DNA from: Beta vulgaris subsp. vulgaris
Lineage: Eukaryota; Streptophyta; Magnoliopsida; Caryophyllales; Amaranthaceae
Assembly: GCF_026745355.1 (NCBI RefSeq)
Contig: NC_079205.1
Location: 40,577,970-40,641,969 of the forward strand
Direction: 5' to 3'
DNA: 64,000 nt
The notes under the pieces were generated by a model. That model was not told the DNA's origin. It saw only the letters and a program-made list of their open reading frames with translations, and ran no database searches. Below, piece by piece: positions 23,401 to 34,887 of the stretch (positions are counted from its first letter, which is position 1; every line of letters begins with the position of its first letter). Position numbers and translations under genes: made by a program.

Positions 23401-26400
23401 GGAACCGAGAGGGAAGCTCTAACTACTAGACTATCCCTCACTCTCTGTTTCTTTGTATTTTAGTAGCATAGAAATTCTTGTGTATTCTTAATAGGAAATC
23501 TTTAGAAAGATATATGAATTCTTCTGCTGCTTATTGACAGCCTTGTATAAGTCCATTTTTTGGGAACTTCTAAATAAAGTATTGCTTATCAACTCTGCAC
23601 CCTAGACTGGATTGATCATGTCGGAAACCCTCATTTTTTTGGGAACTTCTCTTTAGTGTTTTTCTCTCCTCGGGGCTCACTAGTCACTAATATGTAAATT
23701 TTTATTTTGAACACGTAGATTTAGCACCACTGTTATTATCAAATGTATATCTAATATCTGTTTTGCCTCATAAGTTCTTTATGAAATATCACGTTTGCCA
23801 TCATCATTTACTGTGTAAGATTTTGTCAAAGGATAGTTGAAGATATACTAGTAGTTGACATAAGATTTTCCTTTCAGGGCAAAGTGAATCTTCGGAATCC
23901 AGATCATGATTTTTGGTTTATAGAAATTGATAATTATGACTCTAATAATGGTCTGCCACCTATTGTGGGGAAGAGAATTTTCTTCGGACGAGAGATTGGT
24001 GCAGCAGACAGAAAGCTCTTGCCAACTTATCAGCTAAAAAGCCGTGTTTACATAGGCCCAACAGCCATGGATGCTGAATTGGCATTTCTAATGGCCAACC
24101 AAGGACTTGCTGCCCCCGGGAAGCTTGTATATGATCCATTTGTTGGCACTGGGAGTATATTGGTAGCTGCAGCGCATTTTGGCGCAATGACAATGGTTGG
24201 TCCTTCTAACACTTGTTGTGCTTTTGGTGTAGCACTTTATTGGGTTTTTGCCGATTACTATATGGCTTTCTGGAATGGGTACTGATGAAAATTTCAGGGT
24301 GCAGATATAGATATAAGGGTGGTTCGTGATGGACGAGGACCTGACCGTAATGTTTGGAGTAATTTTAAGCAGGTAACCACAAGTCCTGGTTTTAACACGG
24401 CTAAGAATTTATCTGGATATGTCAAAAGATCACAAGTAGCACCTCATTTGTTTCGCATACATCAAAAATATTTTGAGTCTGAGAACATGTAAGCTGCAAT
24501 TTTTTTTGTGGCATGTAGAATTTGAAGCTTATTCAAGCCATATTCTCTCAGCGCTTCACTTTTTCTTTCTTTTCATATCTTGAAGAAAAAAGATTGTATT
24601 TTTTGGCTTTGTCTTGGCAATTTTCCTCACGGTTGTAAATTTGTTTTATGCAATTTCTGCAGTATGGTTTGCAAGAACCGATATCCTTGTTAAGGGCAGA
24701 TAATAATCTTCCTCCATGGCGTGTTGGTCTTAAAGAGGTGCTTTCTTACTCTTTCTTATGGTGTACATAAGTCATATCACCACTGAATGTTGGGCATATA
24801 CAGTTAATTGAAAGTCCAACATGGCGTTTAGATTCTCCTAGCTCTGGGTCTGGCTGATTTTTGGGGTAATCATACTATTGGTATAAACATTGTATGCATG
24901 TTTTGTCAGTATTCATGAGGCCATTCAGTAGTCATGAGGCTATTGTTCTGATTCTGTATGGAGCTGCCATTGTGAAAATTGAATTCTTACCGATCTTGGT
25001 AAATGTTGGTACCTTTGTGAATACTCTGAAATATTCTTTAGCTGCTTCAGTAATTATGTTAAGAAATAGCTTGTAACACTTCCTGTGTTATTGCTCTCCA
25101 CATTCCACTTGGAATTTTTCATTTGGACACATGTGAGCATAGTTGGACTGTTATCTAATCCACACTGTAGTGCAAAATTTCATTACCGTTGTTAGTGTGG
25201 GTGTATGAAGTTGGTCTCTATTTCACAGGTCTTAGTATCGTGTTACGACTTCCGATCAAAGGGATCTTTGTGTCTTCTCCAGAGTGATACAGGTCTAAGT
25301 AGATCCTAATGTTACCTAATTCGCTATCTAATTCGCCTTTTGAATTCGCGAATTCACCCAAAATGAGCCAAAAATGAACCAAAACCAACCATAATTCGCT
25401 TTTCTCAATTTCGCAATTCGCGGGGGAATTAGGGAATTAGGTAACACCGGTAGATCCTATAATTGAATGTGTCATTAGCCACTCATTTCTTTGAATTGAG
25501 TAGTCCAAGGAGATTTTAAGCTTTCTACGTTAATCTTGATGCTTAAGTGATTAGTGGCAAGTCTAGTTTCTATACAACTTTTATCATATATCCAGCTTCT
25601 AGTGTATCGTGGGCATGGTATACGTAAGCATAATGGGTAGAGCTTAAAATGAGCGAATGAGCTAAAAGAGTAGTTTTGGATGTACCATGCACATGGTACA
25701 CTATGAATGCACTTTCTACTCGATTAGTGTCCAATTGCAGTTGTCAAGTGTTTGTAAATATTCTTGAAAAGCTGGAACGTGTAAATCGTTGCACTACGTG
25801 ATAATCAATTTGCTATAGTGTTGATATGTTGCCATAATTCTATGTATTATTCTTTCCATTATTTTTGTGTTAATCATTTCCATTATATTGTTTACGTACA
25901 AGTTTGTTTCTTTTGTTCACTTATTAATACACGCGTCACATGGATTCATGATGTATTACCACCTTAGTTTTAAAGGCGCGCCTAGGTGGACCTAGGCGAC
26001 GGCCGAATCGCATCCCAAGAGTGAGGCGAGGAGGCGCGCGCCTTGAACCGCCTCCCGCAGAGGCGCAAGGCGGTCGCTTTCGGTAGAGGGGCGCGGGAGA
26101 AGGGGGTAAAGAGTAGATCTGAGTTTAAAAGTTGGAAAAAACCAAAAATTCTTCAAATTTTAACTTACCTTGGCTTTGATTTTTAGTTTCGAGCAAAACC
26201 CCTTTGTGAATTGCATGATATCTCATCAAAATCGAACCCTAATTAAAAACCCTATTTTTTGGGGAAGAACCCTTATTAATAAACTAAAATCACTTGATTG
26301 TCACCAACTAGCCAGACTGATAGAGGACGCCGGCGAGCACCCTCGAAAGTCCGACATCTTATCTCTGGTGAAAATTCAGGTTAGTCTTTCTCTCTTCTTC

Positions 26401-27741
26401 GATCTTCTCTTCTCCGGTCCTCTTCTTCTATTTATATCTTCGATCTTTCTTCTTTTTTTCCTTTGAACTTTTCTGGCGAGCTTCTTTCAGTTTGTCCGAT
26501 CTTCTTCTCTTTCTTTGCTTTTCTCATTCTTCTTTGTGGAGCTTTCGAGGCTTCTGGCCTTCTGGTTCTGATCTGTAATAGGGCTGTTACATGGTCAGAT
26601 GACCAAGTCACGTGATATCTTTTACCTTTTTCTTTTCTTTTTCTGTATTTTTTTTATTCTTTTTCTCGCCTCCTTTTTTCCCTCTTTCCTTCTCCTTTCC
26701 TTAATTTGTTGCTTCTATTCTTCTTACCTATGGCTAGTTTTTAATTTTTTTAAAAGAATACCAGCCCCGCAACTACATTGGTTCATTGTAAATAAGTAAT
26801 CATAAATTTTAGTATTTTACAGCACCTTTAAAAAAAAATAACAATAGCTCATGTATATTTCAAATATTGTGTTCTTTTGAGTATAAAAATATCGTTTTAT
26901 TAATTAATTAAGTTTTTGGCACCAAAGGTGCGTCTCGCCTATGAGATGCGTGTGTCTTCGCCTTGCACTGTTCTGGAACAAGAGTGAAGGGGAGGGGAAA
27001 GGGATGAAGATATGTAGGGCATATTTGGATTATGTGTAAAAATCTCCTTATTGTATTGCCTGAAATTAATGGAGTTGTTCATAGTTGTATCTAATTTTCT
27101 CGCATATACCCCCCTTCCTTCAGTACATTTTATTCCATTGACATTGCAAAAAGAAATACTTATGTTGGTTCATTTGCAAGGTGTTTGATGCGATAATTTG
27201 CGATCCACCTTACGGTGTTCGTGCTGCGGGACGTAAATCTGGAGGTAGGAAATTGCTCAAGGGTGTTGTGGGCCCTTATACAGTTCCTGACGACAAGAGA
27301 GCTGGCCACATACCATCAACTGCAGCATATAGCTTGGTTGAATGTGTCCATGATCTGCTTGATCTAGCTGCTAGGATGCTTGTTATGAGTGGAAGGCTTG
27401 TTTACTTCTATCCTGTTCTTAGAGAAGAGAATTCACCTCATCCCACTTTTCCAGAACACCCATGTTTCAAATTAGTCGCTGTCTCCGAGCAAATAATTAG
27501 TTACCGCTATAGCCGAGTGTTATTGACAATGGTGAAGGTAGCAACATATACCGAAGAAGTTGCTGAGGCAGCTAGAATTATGCATTTAGATTTCAAAGCA
27601 AACCATTTGAAGTGGCTAGAAGAAGGCAATCTTCACTCTGTCATCTTTGCTCCTGCTACGGATAATCTCAAACAGGAAGAAAATGGGGATGAAAAGTTCT
27701 ACAAAGAATCGAAGCCCAAATATAGAGGGAAATATGTTTAG
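14430..27741 (+). CDS. TRM11: tRNA (guanosine(10)-N2)-methyltransferase, TRM11 catalytic subunit (six exons)
   Basis: Exons: 14430-14643, 15753-15964, 23878-24195, 24298-24372, 24663-24737, 27181-27741; all introns are GT/AG and exon phases agree, giving 484 codons plus stop, close to the ~460 residues known for the human homologue. The start [20 protein letters not shown] matches the TRM11 N-terminus. Motif I for S-adenosylmethionine, DPFVGTGS, is at residues 228-235, with GADIDIR following across the exon 3/4 junction; the catalytic motif DPPYG is at 306-310. The family transfers a methyl group to N2 of G10 in cytosolic tRNAs, working with the small partner TRM112. Introns are 1109, 7913, 102, 290 and 2443 bp; the two longest are swollen by transposons, including a 4.8-kb element in intron 2. 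No frame damage is seen, so the gene is probably active. Confidence 0.93.
14909..15219. mobile_element. Tourist-like MITE in TRM11 intron 1
   Basis: The left end GGGACCGTTTAGTTTGATGG and right end CGAAACAAACGGAGCC form imperfect inverted termini, each followed inward by ATTTTC/GAAAA blocks. TTA lies on both sides (14906-14908 and 15220-15222). Same family type as 2622-2981; 311 bp, no coding capacity. Confidence 0.75.
16482..17290 (-). mobile_element. LINE (L1-type) 3' remnant in TRM11 intron 2
   Basis: Minus-strand frames show the C-terminal part of a plant LINE ORF2. One carries [19 protein letters not shown], then [18 protein letters not shown] (about 17045-17230). Another has [19 protein letters not shown] and [18 protein letters not shown] (about 16579-16884), as in the zinc-binding RVT tail region. 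A T-run at about 16482-16494 is the reverse complement of the poly(A) tail and agrees with the orientation. Stops and a frame change separate the pieces; the RT core is missing, as expected of 5' truncation. Confidence 0.8.
17291..17695. other. Unassigned segment of higher GC, possibly organellar in origin
   Basis: The block from roughly 17270 to 17640 is clearly richer in G+C than the flanking intron and has no repeat ends I can see. Its texture (for example GACCAGTCGGGAGCAACG and GACCCCACGGGGTGCTAGCG) reminds me of plant mitochondrial DNA, but I cannot name a source gene. Confidence 0.3.
17697..17785. repeat. (AAT)n runs with duplicated 20-bp unit
   Basis: Two runs of AAT/ATA repeats, each followed by GAGGCTACTTTCCAGCC and AAATTT, i.e. 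a local tandem duplication of about 55 bp. Confidence 0.8.
18330..18729 (-). repeat. 3' LTR of the intronic gypsy element
   Basis: Pairs with 22792-23163; shares the GATTTCAATCAACACACAAG-like start block and the TCTTCTAGAATACGTGTATC block near the other end. The end of the pol frame (to 18663) overlaps this LTR by 67 bp. Confidence 0.85.
18663..22743 (-). pseudogene. gag-pol of the intronic gypsy element, RT core deleted
   Basis: The gag begins at ATG 22743 ([20 protein letters not shown]) but has an early in-frame TAG near 22676 and frameshifts; its core is near 22130-22368. The protease motif [11 protein letters not shown] lies at about 21400-21435. RT starts with [20 protein letters not shown], but after [10 protein letters not shown] it jumps straight to [15 protein letters not shown] (about 20560-20650), so the catalytic FxDD region is absent. 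RNase H ([24 protein letters not shown]) is at 20243-20539. Integrase has HDSPIGGH near 19885 and [20 protein letters not shown] at 19399-19665. The C-terminus, 18663-19001, has the chromodomain-like [19 protein letters not shown]. Many stops; not functional. Confidence 0.85.
22775..22787 (-). other. Primer-binding site of the intronic gypsy element
   Basis: The minus strand reads TGGTATCAGAGCA next to the LTR end, the initiator-Met tRNA complement; the same primer type as the element at 1-1165. Confidence 0.85.
22792..23163 (-). repeat. 5' LTR of the intronic gypsy element
   Basis: Partner of 18330-18729, shorter by small deletions. The two copies differ at many positions, indicating an old insertion. 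Confidence 0.85.
23304..23448 (-). mobile_element. tRNA-derived SINE in TRM11 intron 2
   Basis: The minus strand carries a Pol III A box TAGTCTAGTAG (23423-23433) and B box GATCGATTC (23383-23391) about 32 bp apart, as in tRNA-derived SINEs, and ends in an A-rich tail at about 23304-23314. The 9-bp direct repeat TTCTTTGTA flanks it exactly (23295-23303 and 23449-23457). At 145 bp it is a typical short plant SINE. Confidence 0.85.
25309..25450. mobile_element. Small MITE in TRM11 intron 5
   Basis: Inverted ends TGTTACCTAATTC / GAATTAGGTAACA enclose 142 bp rich in AATTCGC blocks. A 9-bp direct repeat TAGATCCTA (25300-25308 and 25451-25459) flanks it. Left terminus seems to lack a few bases present on the right (CCGG). 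Nine-base duplication suggests Mutator-type mobilisation; the family is otherwise unassigned. Confidence 0.7.
25971..26110. repeat. GGCGC-rich terminus of an unassigned repeat
   Basis: Abrupt GC-rich block with repeated GGCGCGCC, CCTAGGCG and GCAAGGCGG motifs inside an AT-rich intron. A weaker related block (AAGGTGCGTCTCGCC..CGCCTTGCACTG) occurs near 26926-26970, so an element of about 1 kb (25970-26970) with degenerate inverted ends is possible. No target duplication identified. Confidence 0.4.
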
Positions 27742-28683
27742 GGCATGATTTTGAGGTTGATTTTTAGATGTTGTTGCCCACTTTTGATATGTGTTTCCTC
27801 TTCAAGATGCCATCTCTAGGCCTAACCTGTTCATCCATATTTTGTTGTCTGATGTGCCGGTCTTGGGTTAGCCTTGGAAGTAAAAGAATCCAAGTATGCA
27901 ACTTTGGCGCATACTTAGTCCCCAGGGGGTTGCTAACAAGTAACACATACACAAATACTTCAATGGTGGTTTTTTCTTCAGTAGAAACGTACTTTCTCTT
28001 TTTTTTTTTCTTCGATTTTAGCATTTTGACTCATGCTGTTTGCATCCTAGTCTTGATTGGAGTCATCGCATTGTATATTTTCAGTCTGAAATTGTCAAAG
28101 CTGGACACTGAGAAATGTTAAATTCATAATGATGCATTAAAAAAAGAACAAGAGGAAGAATGATTTTATTCATACTAAAAATTTCGTTTTGCTCAATGGG
28201 AAAGACAATTGTCTTCGAACTTAGGTCAATTTTAGTTATCATATCAAGTGCAGATTTGCATTGTGGCTTAAAAAACTTCTTTCATGGTTCCTATTTGCTT
28301 TGTCATGAGTATATTTCTAAAAATACTTAGGGTTTTTTTAGTTGAAATTGAATGAATTTTTCTTAATCTTTTTGAACTTTTCTTTGTCAGCTTCTCCTAG
28401 TATATTATAGATTTAAATTTTCATTTTTTTTTTGAAAAACAAGTAAATAAAAGTTGAAAGAGAAGACCCTTAAGTTTTTTTCGTATGAAAGCACAAGAAT
28501 GGATAACGGTTGTAAAGTGGGTGGATCATGTACAAAATCCACCAAATAGTATTATAGAAGCATATTACCAAATGTTTTGGGAGGGGATATAACGTGGTAC
28601 GTTGCCAAAGAAAGAGCAAGCAAGCACAAGACTAGATAATTCTTTTAGGGTATACTCCTACAATATCTACCTCCTTGCATTTA
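27742..28683. other. TRM11 3' flank and spacer
   Basis: Presumed 3' untranslated region followed by AT-rich spacer; no canonical AATAAA that clearly marks the cleavage site and no other gene recognised. Confidence 0.5.
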
Positions 28684-29560
28684 GATAGCGTTTGATTGAA
28701 AGAGGGGAAAGGGAAAGGAATAAAGAAAGGATTAGGTAAGAAAAGAAATCTAAAACCTTCTATGTAGCCTAGATGTTGGGTTAAAATTGGGTAAGGGTTA
28801 CAAATTCCTTCCTTCCATATGTTTTTCTCCTCGCCCTGATTCTCTCTCATCCAAACCAAATTAGCGGCACTGGCACCAGCGTTCTCCTTCAGCCCAACTG
28901 GCTCTCTCACACTCTTATCGCTTCACCGAGGGTTGTCAGATCAAGGTTTCGTGGTAGTTGCACTAAACTGGGGATGAATTACAAGGCGCTGAGGTTTTTT
29001 GAGTGAGTTGGGTGGTTTTCAAGGAGCTGGGGGTGGGTAACGGGGTGGTGGGGTTTTCTTTTGGATTGGGGGTGGGTGTGCTACATGGGAAATTTCTGGT
29101 GTTTTCGGTGTGGGAGTGATTTTTCATTGAGTGTGGTGATGGTGGCTGGGGTGGCGTTTCTGATGGCTGGTATGGTAGTGCTGGTGGCTGGAGTGGCATT
29201 TTTGATGGTTGGTATGGTAGTGCTGGTGGTTGGTGTGGCAGTGTGGTGAATCTGAGGCTGAAGTGGTACGGTTGGGTGGTAGTATGGTGGCGAAGGTGGC
29301 AGTGCTATATGGTGGCGAGGATGGTGAATTCAGGTGGTGGTACGATGGTACTGTGCTGGTCAATGGTTGATGAAGGTGACCATGGAAGTAGAGGAGTGAA
29401 AGGGTAAGTGAAACCTTAAGGGGGTAGGGGAATGAATGTAGAGGATTTTGGGGGAAAGAAGGGGGTAAAGAGAATGATTAAAATGACCAACCATGAAGAA
29501 AGGGAATCAAGACCTTTGTTTCTCTTACCCTTTCTTGAAGCCCTTTAACCAAACGTCCCC
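28684..29560. mobile_element. Long Tourist-like MITE or PIF/Harbinger derivative
   Basis: Diverged inverted ends (GATAGCGTTTGATTGAAAG on the left, reverse complement GGGGACGTTTGGTTAAAGG on the right) with TTA on both sides (28681-28683 and 29561-29563). It is 877 bp, longer than the other two copies, and its centre carries a GT-rich minisatellite. No transposase frame. Confidence 0.65.
29144..29248. repeat. 42-bp minisatellite
   Basis: About two and a half copies of a unit containing GATGGCTGGTATGGTAGTGC and TGGTGGCTGGAGTGGCA; further degenerate GGTGG repeats continue to about 29345. Confidence 0.8.
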
Positions 29561-30038
29561 TTAAAGGGTTTAATTGAATGGACCAAATTGGACCTTGTTA
29601 GCTCCAAGATAATAGCACACTAATTCATGAATTGAATCAAATAGATATTTTCTTTTTTTTAATAAAAAGTTGTTGAGTCACACTCTATAAAGACCTTAAA
29701 AAAGAGGCTTAAGTATTCACTTAAAATTCGATAAAGGGGTTACACGAAACTCCTATCTCAGTCTCCATATTTTATGTTATGGATTGGACCTTAATTTAAA
29801 ACTTGAGTGTAAATTTAGTTTAAACTTTTTACAAGTCAGGTAAAATATATTTTTAAAAAAAGTTTTGAATTCAGATTTAGTCCAATATAATGTTTTATAA
29901 AACTTTTTTTTTCGCTTGTAGGTCATAATTTTTTTTAGAGAAAGGTTATAATTATATAAAAAAGAAGTTGAATTCAAATCAAATTAATTGGTTACCTTGG
30001 TTGATTTTAAATTATAGATTGAGAATAGTGATGGCCAT

Positions 30039-32545
30039 TGGTTTAACACCTCGATAATTCTCTCTTTTTAAAAAATACTTTTCAAATATAAAACTTAGAG
30101 AATCATCAAACGATTATCTCCCGTGTGATAACGTATCGACTTATTCAGAATTTTGCAGCGAAAAACATATATTTAAACTTTAGAATTGAAATATGATAAA
30201 TAGCAAAGTAACTTTAAAACCAAACAACATTGTTAACTTCAACTTCAAACCAAACTTAAATATAAATGTATCAATATGCTACACAAGCTCTCTATTCTCG
30301 AAATCCCATGACGCATCATTTGCACACCTATAGCTGTCAATGCACTAGAGAATCTGCTCACTAAGAATGGATCATCACAGGATCAATAAGGCAAAACCAT
30401 GATCAACACATACAAACAAAGCACGTAGTCAGCAAAGCTGAGTACTACATAATAATAAATAAACATTCATAACATGATACTAATAAATATAAAGTATGGA
30501 TAAATAACAACATAACAATCTGCAGATAATTTTTTACTGAACTAAACTTTAACAACTTTTTTATTAGTTTAATGGAATAGTCATCGGACCGAGTTGTCTA
30601 ACTAAAACCAGCCTTCGCCTAAGAAAATGAAATACGGGCACGACTCCATATTCTAAATGACCTACGATATTAATGAACCTTTTAAATAAAATAGGAACGG
30701 TGATCAGTCCAATTCCCAGAAAACGCCATGGCACGCTCACCATGTATCCCAACTCCGGATTGTCTAACTTCAGACGTGCATCAATCTAAAGTTTATGATT
30801 ATCCAAGTTTCACTTTACATGATTTACCAATTATTACTTGTTATGACACACAAGCAACACAGATAATATATAATCAAACATCCACAACTTTATTTATTTT
30901 ATCTTAGAATTAAATAAGTGATCATACAATACCCAAGATTAATTCCTTCTTTAATCCAATCCTTCTTATTCGTTGAACCTAGCCAACAACCAACTTATCT
31001 TTCAAAAACATAGATTATCAATTTACCAAATAAGGCCCACAATCCTCATTGAGTAGTGAAAATAATGATATAAAGGGAACACATGATTCAATCATGATCC
31101 AACTAATAAATATACTAATTCCCTCATGTGAATTAATAAATAAAGTTCCCAACCAACATGCTTGCATCAATATCCATACAAACATGATATCAATCTCATA
31201 ATTAAATCTCATACTTAACATATTCGCACACATGTATAAAACATGTAAAATCCAACATAATAGCAATCATATATGAACTCACAAAGTTCCTATACATGAT
31301 ACTACATAACGTTCCTTTCTAAAATCATGATACTACATCAAACAACACATAGGTATGTACGTACCTTGTGTAGAAAAATTGATAGGCCAGTTTTAACAAC
31401 TTTAGAAGTCGCCTACAGAGAAATCTCCGCCTAAAACAACCAACAGAATTTATAATCAATATTCCAAATAAATTCCAGCAACTTTAAAATACTTTAAATT
31501 CCCTTTAAAAATATTTAAAAGTTGTTTTATTATTAAAACTTCAATTACTTATATTCCTAGCATAGTATTACTATAATAGTCATTAAAATCCATAAAACTC
31601 CATTAATAACAATCTTTCTAAAATTTCAGCAACTTATAATTTATTTAAACTCCCTTTAAACATACTTAAACATGCTTAAATCTATAACTTAAATCATGTG
31701 CTACTATGATTTTCCAATCTTTAACACCCTATAAATTCATGCTTTGATAATTAAAATTGTAATTTAAACATAATCAAATTTGAATTTTTATTCTTTCAAT
31801 ACATAATTTATTTAATTATAGATTCATCACTAAAACAGTAAATTAAAACTTCTAATCATAATTAATACTAAAATAAAACATAAAATCATAATCTTTAATC
31901 AAAACTTGAGGAAGAAGAAAAGAAATCAAACCAACACAAGCAAGAAGTACAAAGGAAGAACGCCGGCCAAGACAGCAGTGGTACAGGCAGCTCAGTGATG
32001 GTGGTTGGTGGTGAAAATGGTGGCAGTGGTGGATTTCTTGGTGAAGAAGAAAGTATTTCTTGAAAGAGGAGAAAAGAAAGTAGGAAAAGAAAAACGTGAA
32101 GAGGGAAAAACTTAAAGATACCGTCGGTTATTGGGGTGAGGGGAGGTGAGAGAATTTTGTGTGGGTAAAATATTTGGGTTTAAAGATATTTATAGGTAAA
32201 TTTTCGTTTTGGGCTTAGGAAAAGGCAATTGGATTTGATGTAGGATTGAATCATGAATAGGATTGATGACTCCTAACATCACTAGAAGTTTCTTTTCCTA
32301 TTAGTATTTGGGTTCCTCAAGCCCATTTAAACTCCTTTTTCAAATCGAAATAGTGTTTCACATATTTTTTAAAGCATGCCTTAACAAAATATTTTAACTT
32401 TCTTAAATACTTAAAATAATTACTCTGACTTTCAAAATAGTCAACCTTTTAAATAAATAAATTATTTTAAACTAAATTATATTTAAATATAAATATATAT
32501 ACACTAAAATATATTTATAAAATCCATAAATTTCAGGAGATTACA
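30039..32545 (-). repeat. 3' LTR of the base-layer gypsy element
   Basis: The right end CAGGAGATTACA (minus TGTAATCTCCTG) is followed by a minus-strand polypurine tract (CTTTTAAGAGAGGTAGAC, about 32546-32563). The left end TGGTTTAACACCTCG aligns with the start TGTAACACCCCC of the LTR at 61533. No coding inside; 2507 bp. The left boundary is inferred from that alignment, and its target duplication cannot be tested because the other end is outside. Confidence 0.7.
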
Positions 32546-32879
32546 GTCTACCTCTCTTAAAAGAAGTTTCATCCCGAAACTTGACACAAAACTCCCATAT
32601 TTCGAAAAATTTGATCCAAATTTTCATATGAGAAATACTTGCGTTACTTCTTGAACACACTTTTCTATGCGGAGAATCTATTTATTTTGCACCAATATGT
32701 GCAAATCGCCAAAATAAGCATAAAAATGCATAAAAGATCTCATAAAAATAGGTAAAAAGGCCGAAATTCTATCACATTCTACCCCCCTTAAAGAAAACGA
32801 GTTACGCCCTCATAACTCACCTCAAGGAAGAAGTCTAGATATTTCTTCTTCATTTCATCTTCGGCTTCGTTGCCTCTTT

Positions 32880-34887
32880 AGACTCGTGGTTAATTAGACC
32901 AAAGTACTTTCATGATATGGACATCCTTATTGCGTGTGCTACGCACCTTCCTGTCAAGGATCTTCACAAGCCTTTCCTCATATGTGAGGCTACTATCCAT
33001 TTGGATCCGCTCAGGCTCCAGAACATGACGATCATCATGGATATATGCTTGAGTTGGGAAATGTGGAACACATCATGCATCTTCTCAAACTTCATTGGCA
33101 ATGCCAACCTGTAGGCTACTTTCCCAATTCGCTCCAAAATCTCATACGGGACTACATATTTGGGACTTAACTTGCCCTTTTCCCAAATCTCATGACGTCC
33201 TTAGTTGGTGATACTTTCAAAAACACTTTATCACCTACTGCAAACTCATCCCCGCATCGTTTTAATTCGGCATAACTCTTTTGCCTATCTTGAGCAGCTT
33301 GAATTCTAGCCTGAATCAGTTTGACATTTTTTACGGTTTCCTCAATAAATCATGTCCCCAAGACTATATTTTCACTAAAATCATTCTAGTAGATGGGGCT
33401 TCTACACTTTCGTCCATATAGTGCGTCAAAAGGTGTCATCTTAATGCTCGCATGATATATTGTTATAAGTTCGATCAGGTCTAATTAGTCCTCCCAACTA
33501 CCTTGGAAATCAATAACGCACGCTCTCAACATATCCTCCATGGTCTGGTTAGTCCTCTCAGTCTGACCACCAGTCGCAGGGTGAAAGGTTGTACTCATCT
33601 TTGATGTTAGCCAAGATTTATTTGGACCTTTTTCCAAATTTTCGAGAGGAACCTCGAATCACGATTAGACATAATATCCCTTGGAACCCCATGCAATCTC
33701 ACTACATGCCTAATGTAAGTCTTTGCAAGTTGCTTCTTTTTCAATGTCTCCTTAATAGGTATGAATATGGAGGACTTCGTCAATCGGTCCACAATAACCC
33801 AAATTGTATCATTGCCACTCCTCGTTCTAGGCAAAGCAGTCACAAAATCCATAGAAATAGAATCTCACTTCCATCCAGGAACCTCTAAGGATTGAACCTT
33901 CCCCATGGGTCTCTTGTGATCTATCTTCACTTTCTGACAGGTTAGCCACATAGACACATATTCGGCTACCTCACGCTTCATGTTTGGCCACCAATAGATA
34001 CCCTTAAGGTCTTTGTACAACTTGTCACCCCCAGGGTGCATAGAATATGGAGTGTTTTTCCCGTCATCCATAAGATGTCTCTTAAGGTCATTAAATTTTT
34101 GTGGTACACACCTTCCCTTAAACCTCAAACTTCCATCATCATGGATCTTAAAGTCGGCTTCCTTACCTTGCTTCATTTTCATTCTTATCTAGGTGCTCAT
34201 TCCAACTTGACCCTCTTTGATCTCGTCGAAAATTGACAACCCCAAAGATAAAGCGCTCAGTCTTGCCTCACTTTCTCCAGCATTTAAAAATTCTAGGCTC
34301 AGCCTTTCCATATCTCGACACAATTCATCAGGGACTATCTAGGCACTCACGCTATGGCTCGACTTTCTACTCAAGGCATCGACAACTATATTTGCTTTCT
34401 CCTCATGATACTGGATGTCTAGGTCATAGTCTTTAATCAATTACAACCATCTTCTCTGCCTCATATTAAGGTCTTTTTAGGTGAAAATGTACTTCAAGCT
34501 CTTATGGTCGGTAAATAATTTACAGGTTACCCCATAGAGGTAATGTCTCCAAATCTTCAATACAAACACTATGGCGGCTAACTCTAGCTCGTCGGTAGGG
34601 TAATTAGCCTCATAAGGTTTCAACTAACGCGACGCATACGCGATCACCTTCCCATTATGTTGTAATACTCATCCCAAACCATTCTTATAAGCATCACTAT
34701 ACACCTCAAATCCCTGATTCTCATCAGGCAGGGTCAAAACAGGTGCGAAGGTTAAACATTCCTTCAAAATCTGAAAGGCTTTTTCACACTTTTCATTCCA
34801 CTCAAATGTTGACTCTTTCTTCATCAAATTGGTCATGGGTTTCGCTATCTTCGAGAAATCTCTCACAAATCTTCTATAATAGCTAGC
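32880..34887 (-). pseudogene. RNase H and integrase part of the base-layer gypsy pol
   Basis: Minus-strand order: RT/RNase H junction YYRRFVRDFSKIAKPMTNLM, RNase H with the catalytic-type YSDA (34669-34887), then a degraded RNase H remainder with [20 protein letters not shown]. The integrase zinc region has KGIYWWPNMKREVAEYV but MWLTC in place of the usual CLTC. The integrase core starts MDFVTALPRTRSGNDTIWVI and carries IMSNRDSRF, where the family normally has SDRD (33607-33852). A chromodomain-like tail follows near 32900-33110. Frameshifts and stops throughout. The rest of pol continues at 57591 after the Athila insertion. Confidence 0.8.

Noticed and set aside
26170..26799. Plus-strand frames of 98 and 66 residues in TRM11 intron 5
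   Set aside because: Phe/Leu/Ser-rich translation of a C/T-rich tract; no splice link or domain, and no match to TRM11.
27181..27741. Independent 186-residue gene
   Set aside because: It starts right after an AG acceptor, in phase with upstream exons, and holds the DPPYG motif of TRM11; it is the last exon.
28963..29363. Proline/histidine-rich frames on the minus strand
   Set aside because: Created by the GGTGG minisatellite inside a MITE-like element.
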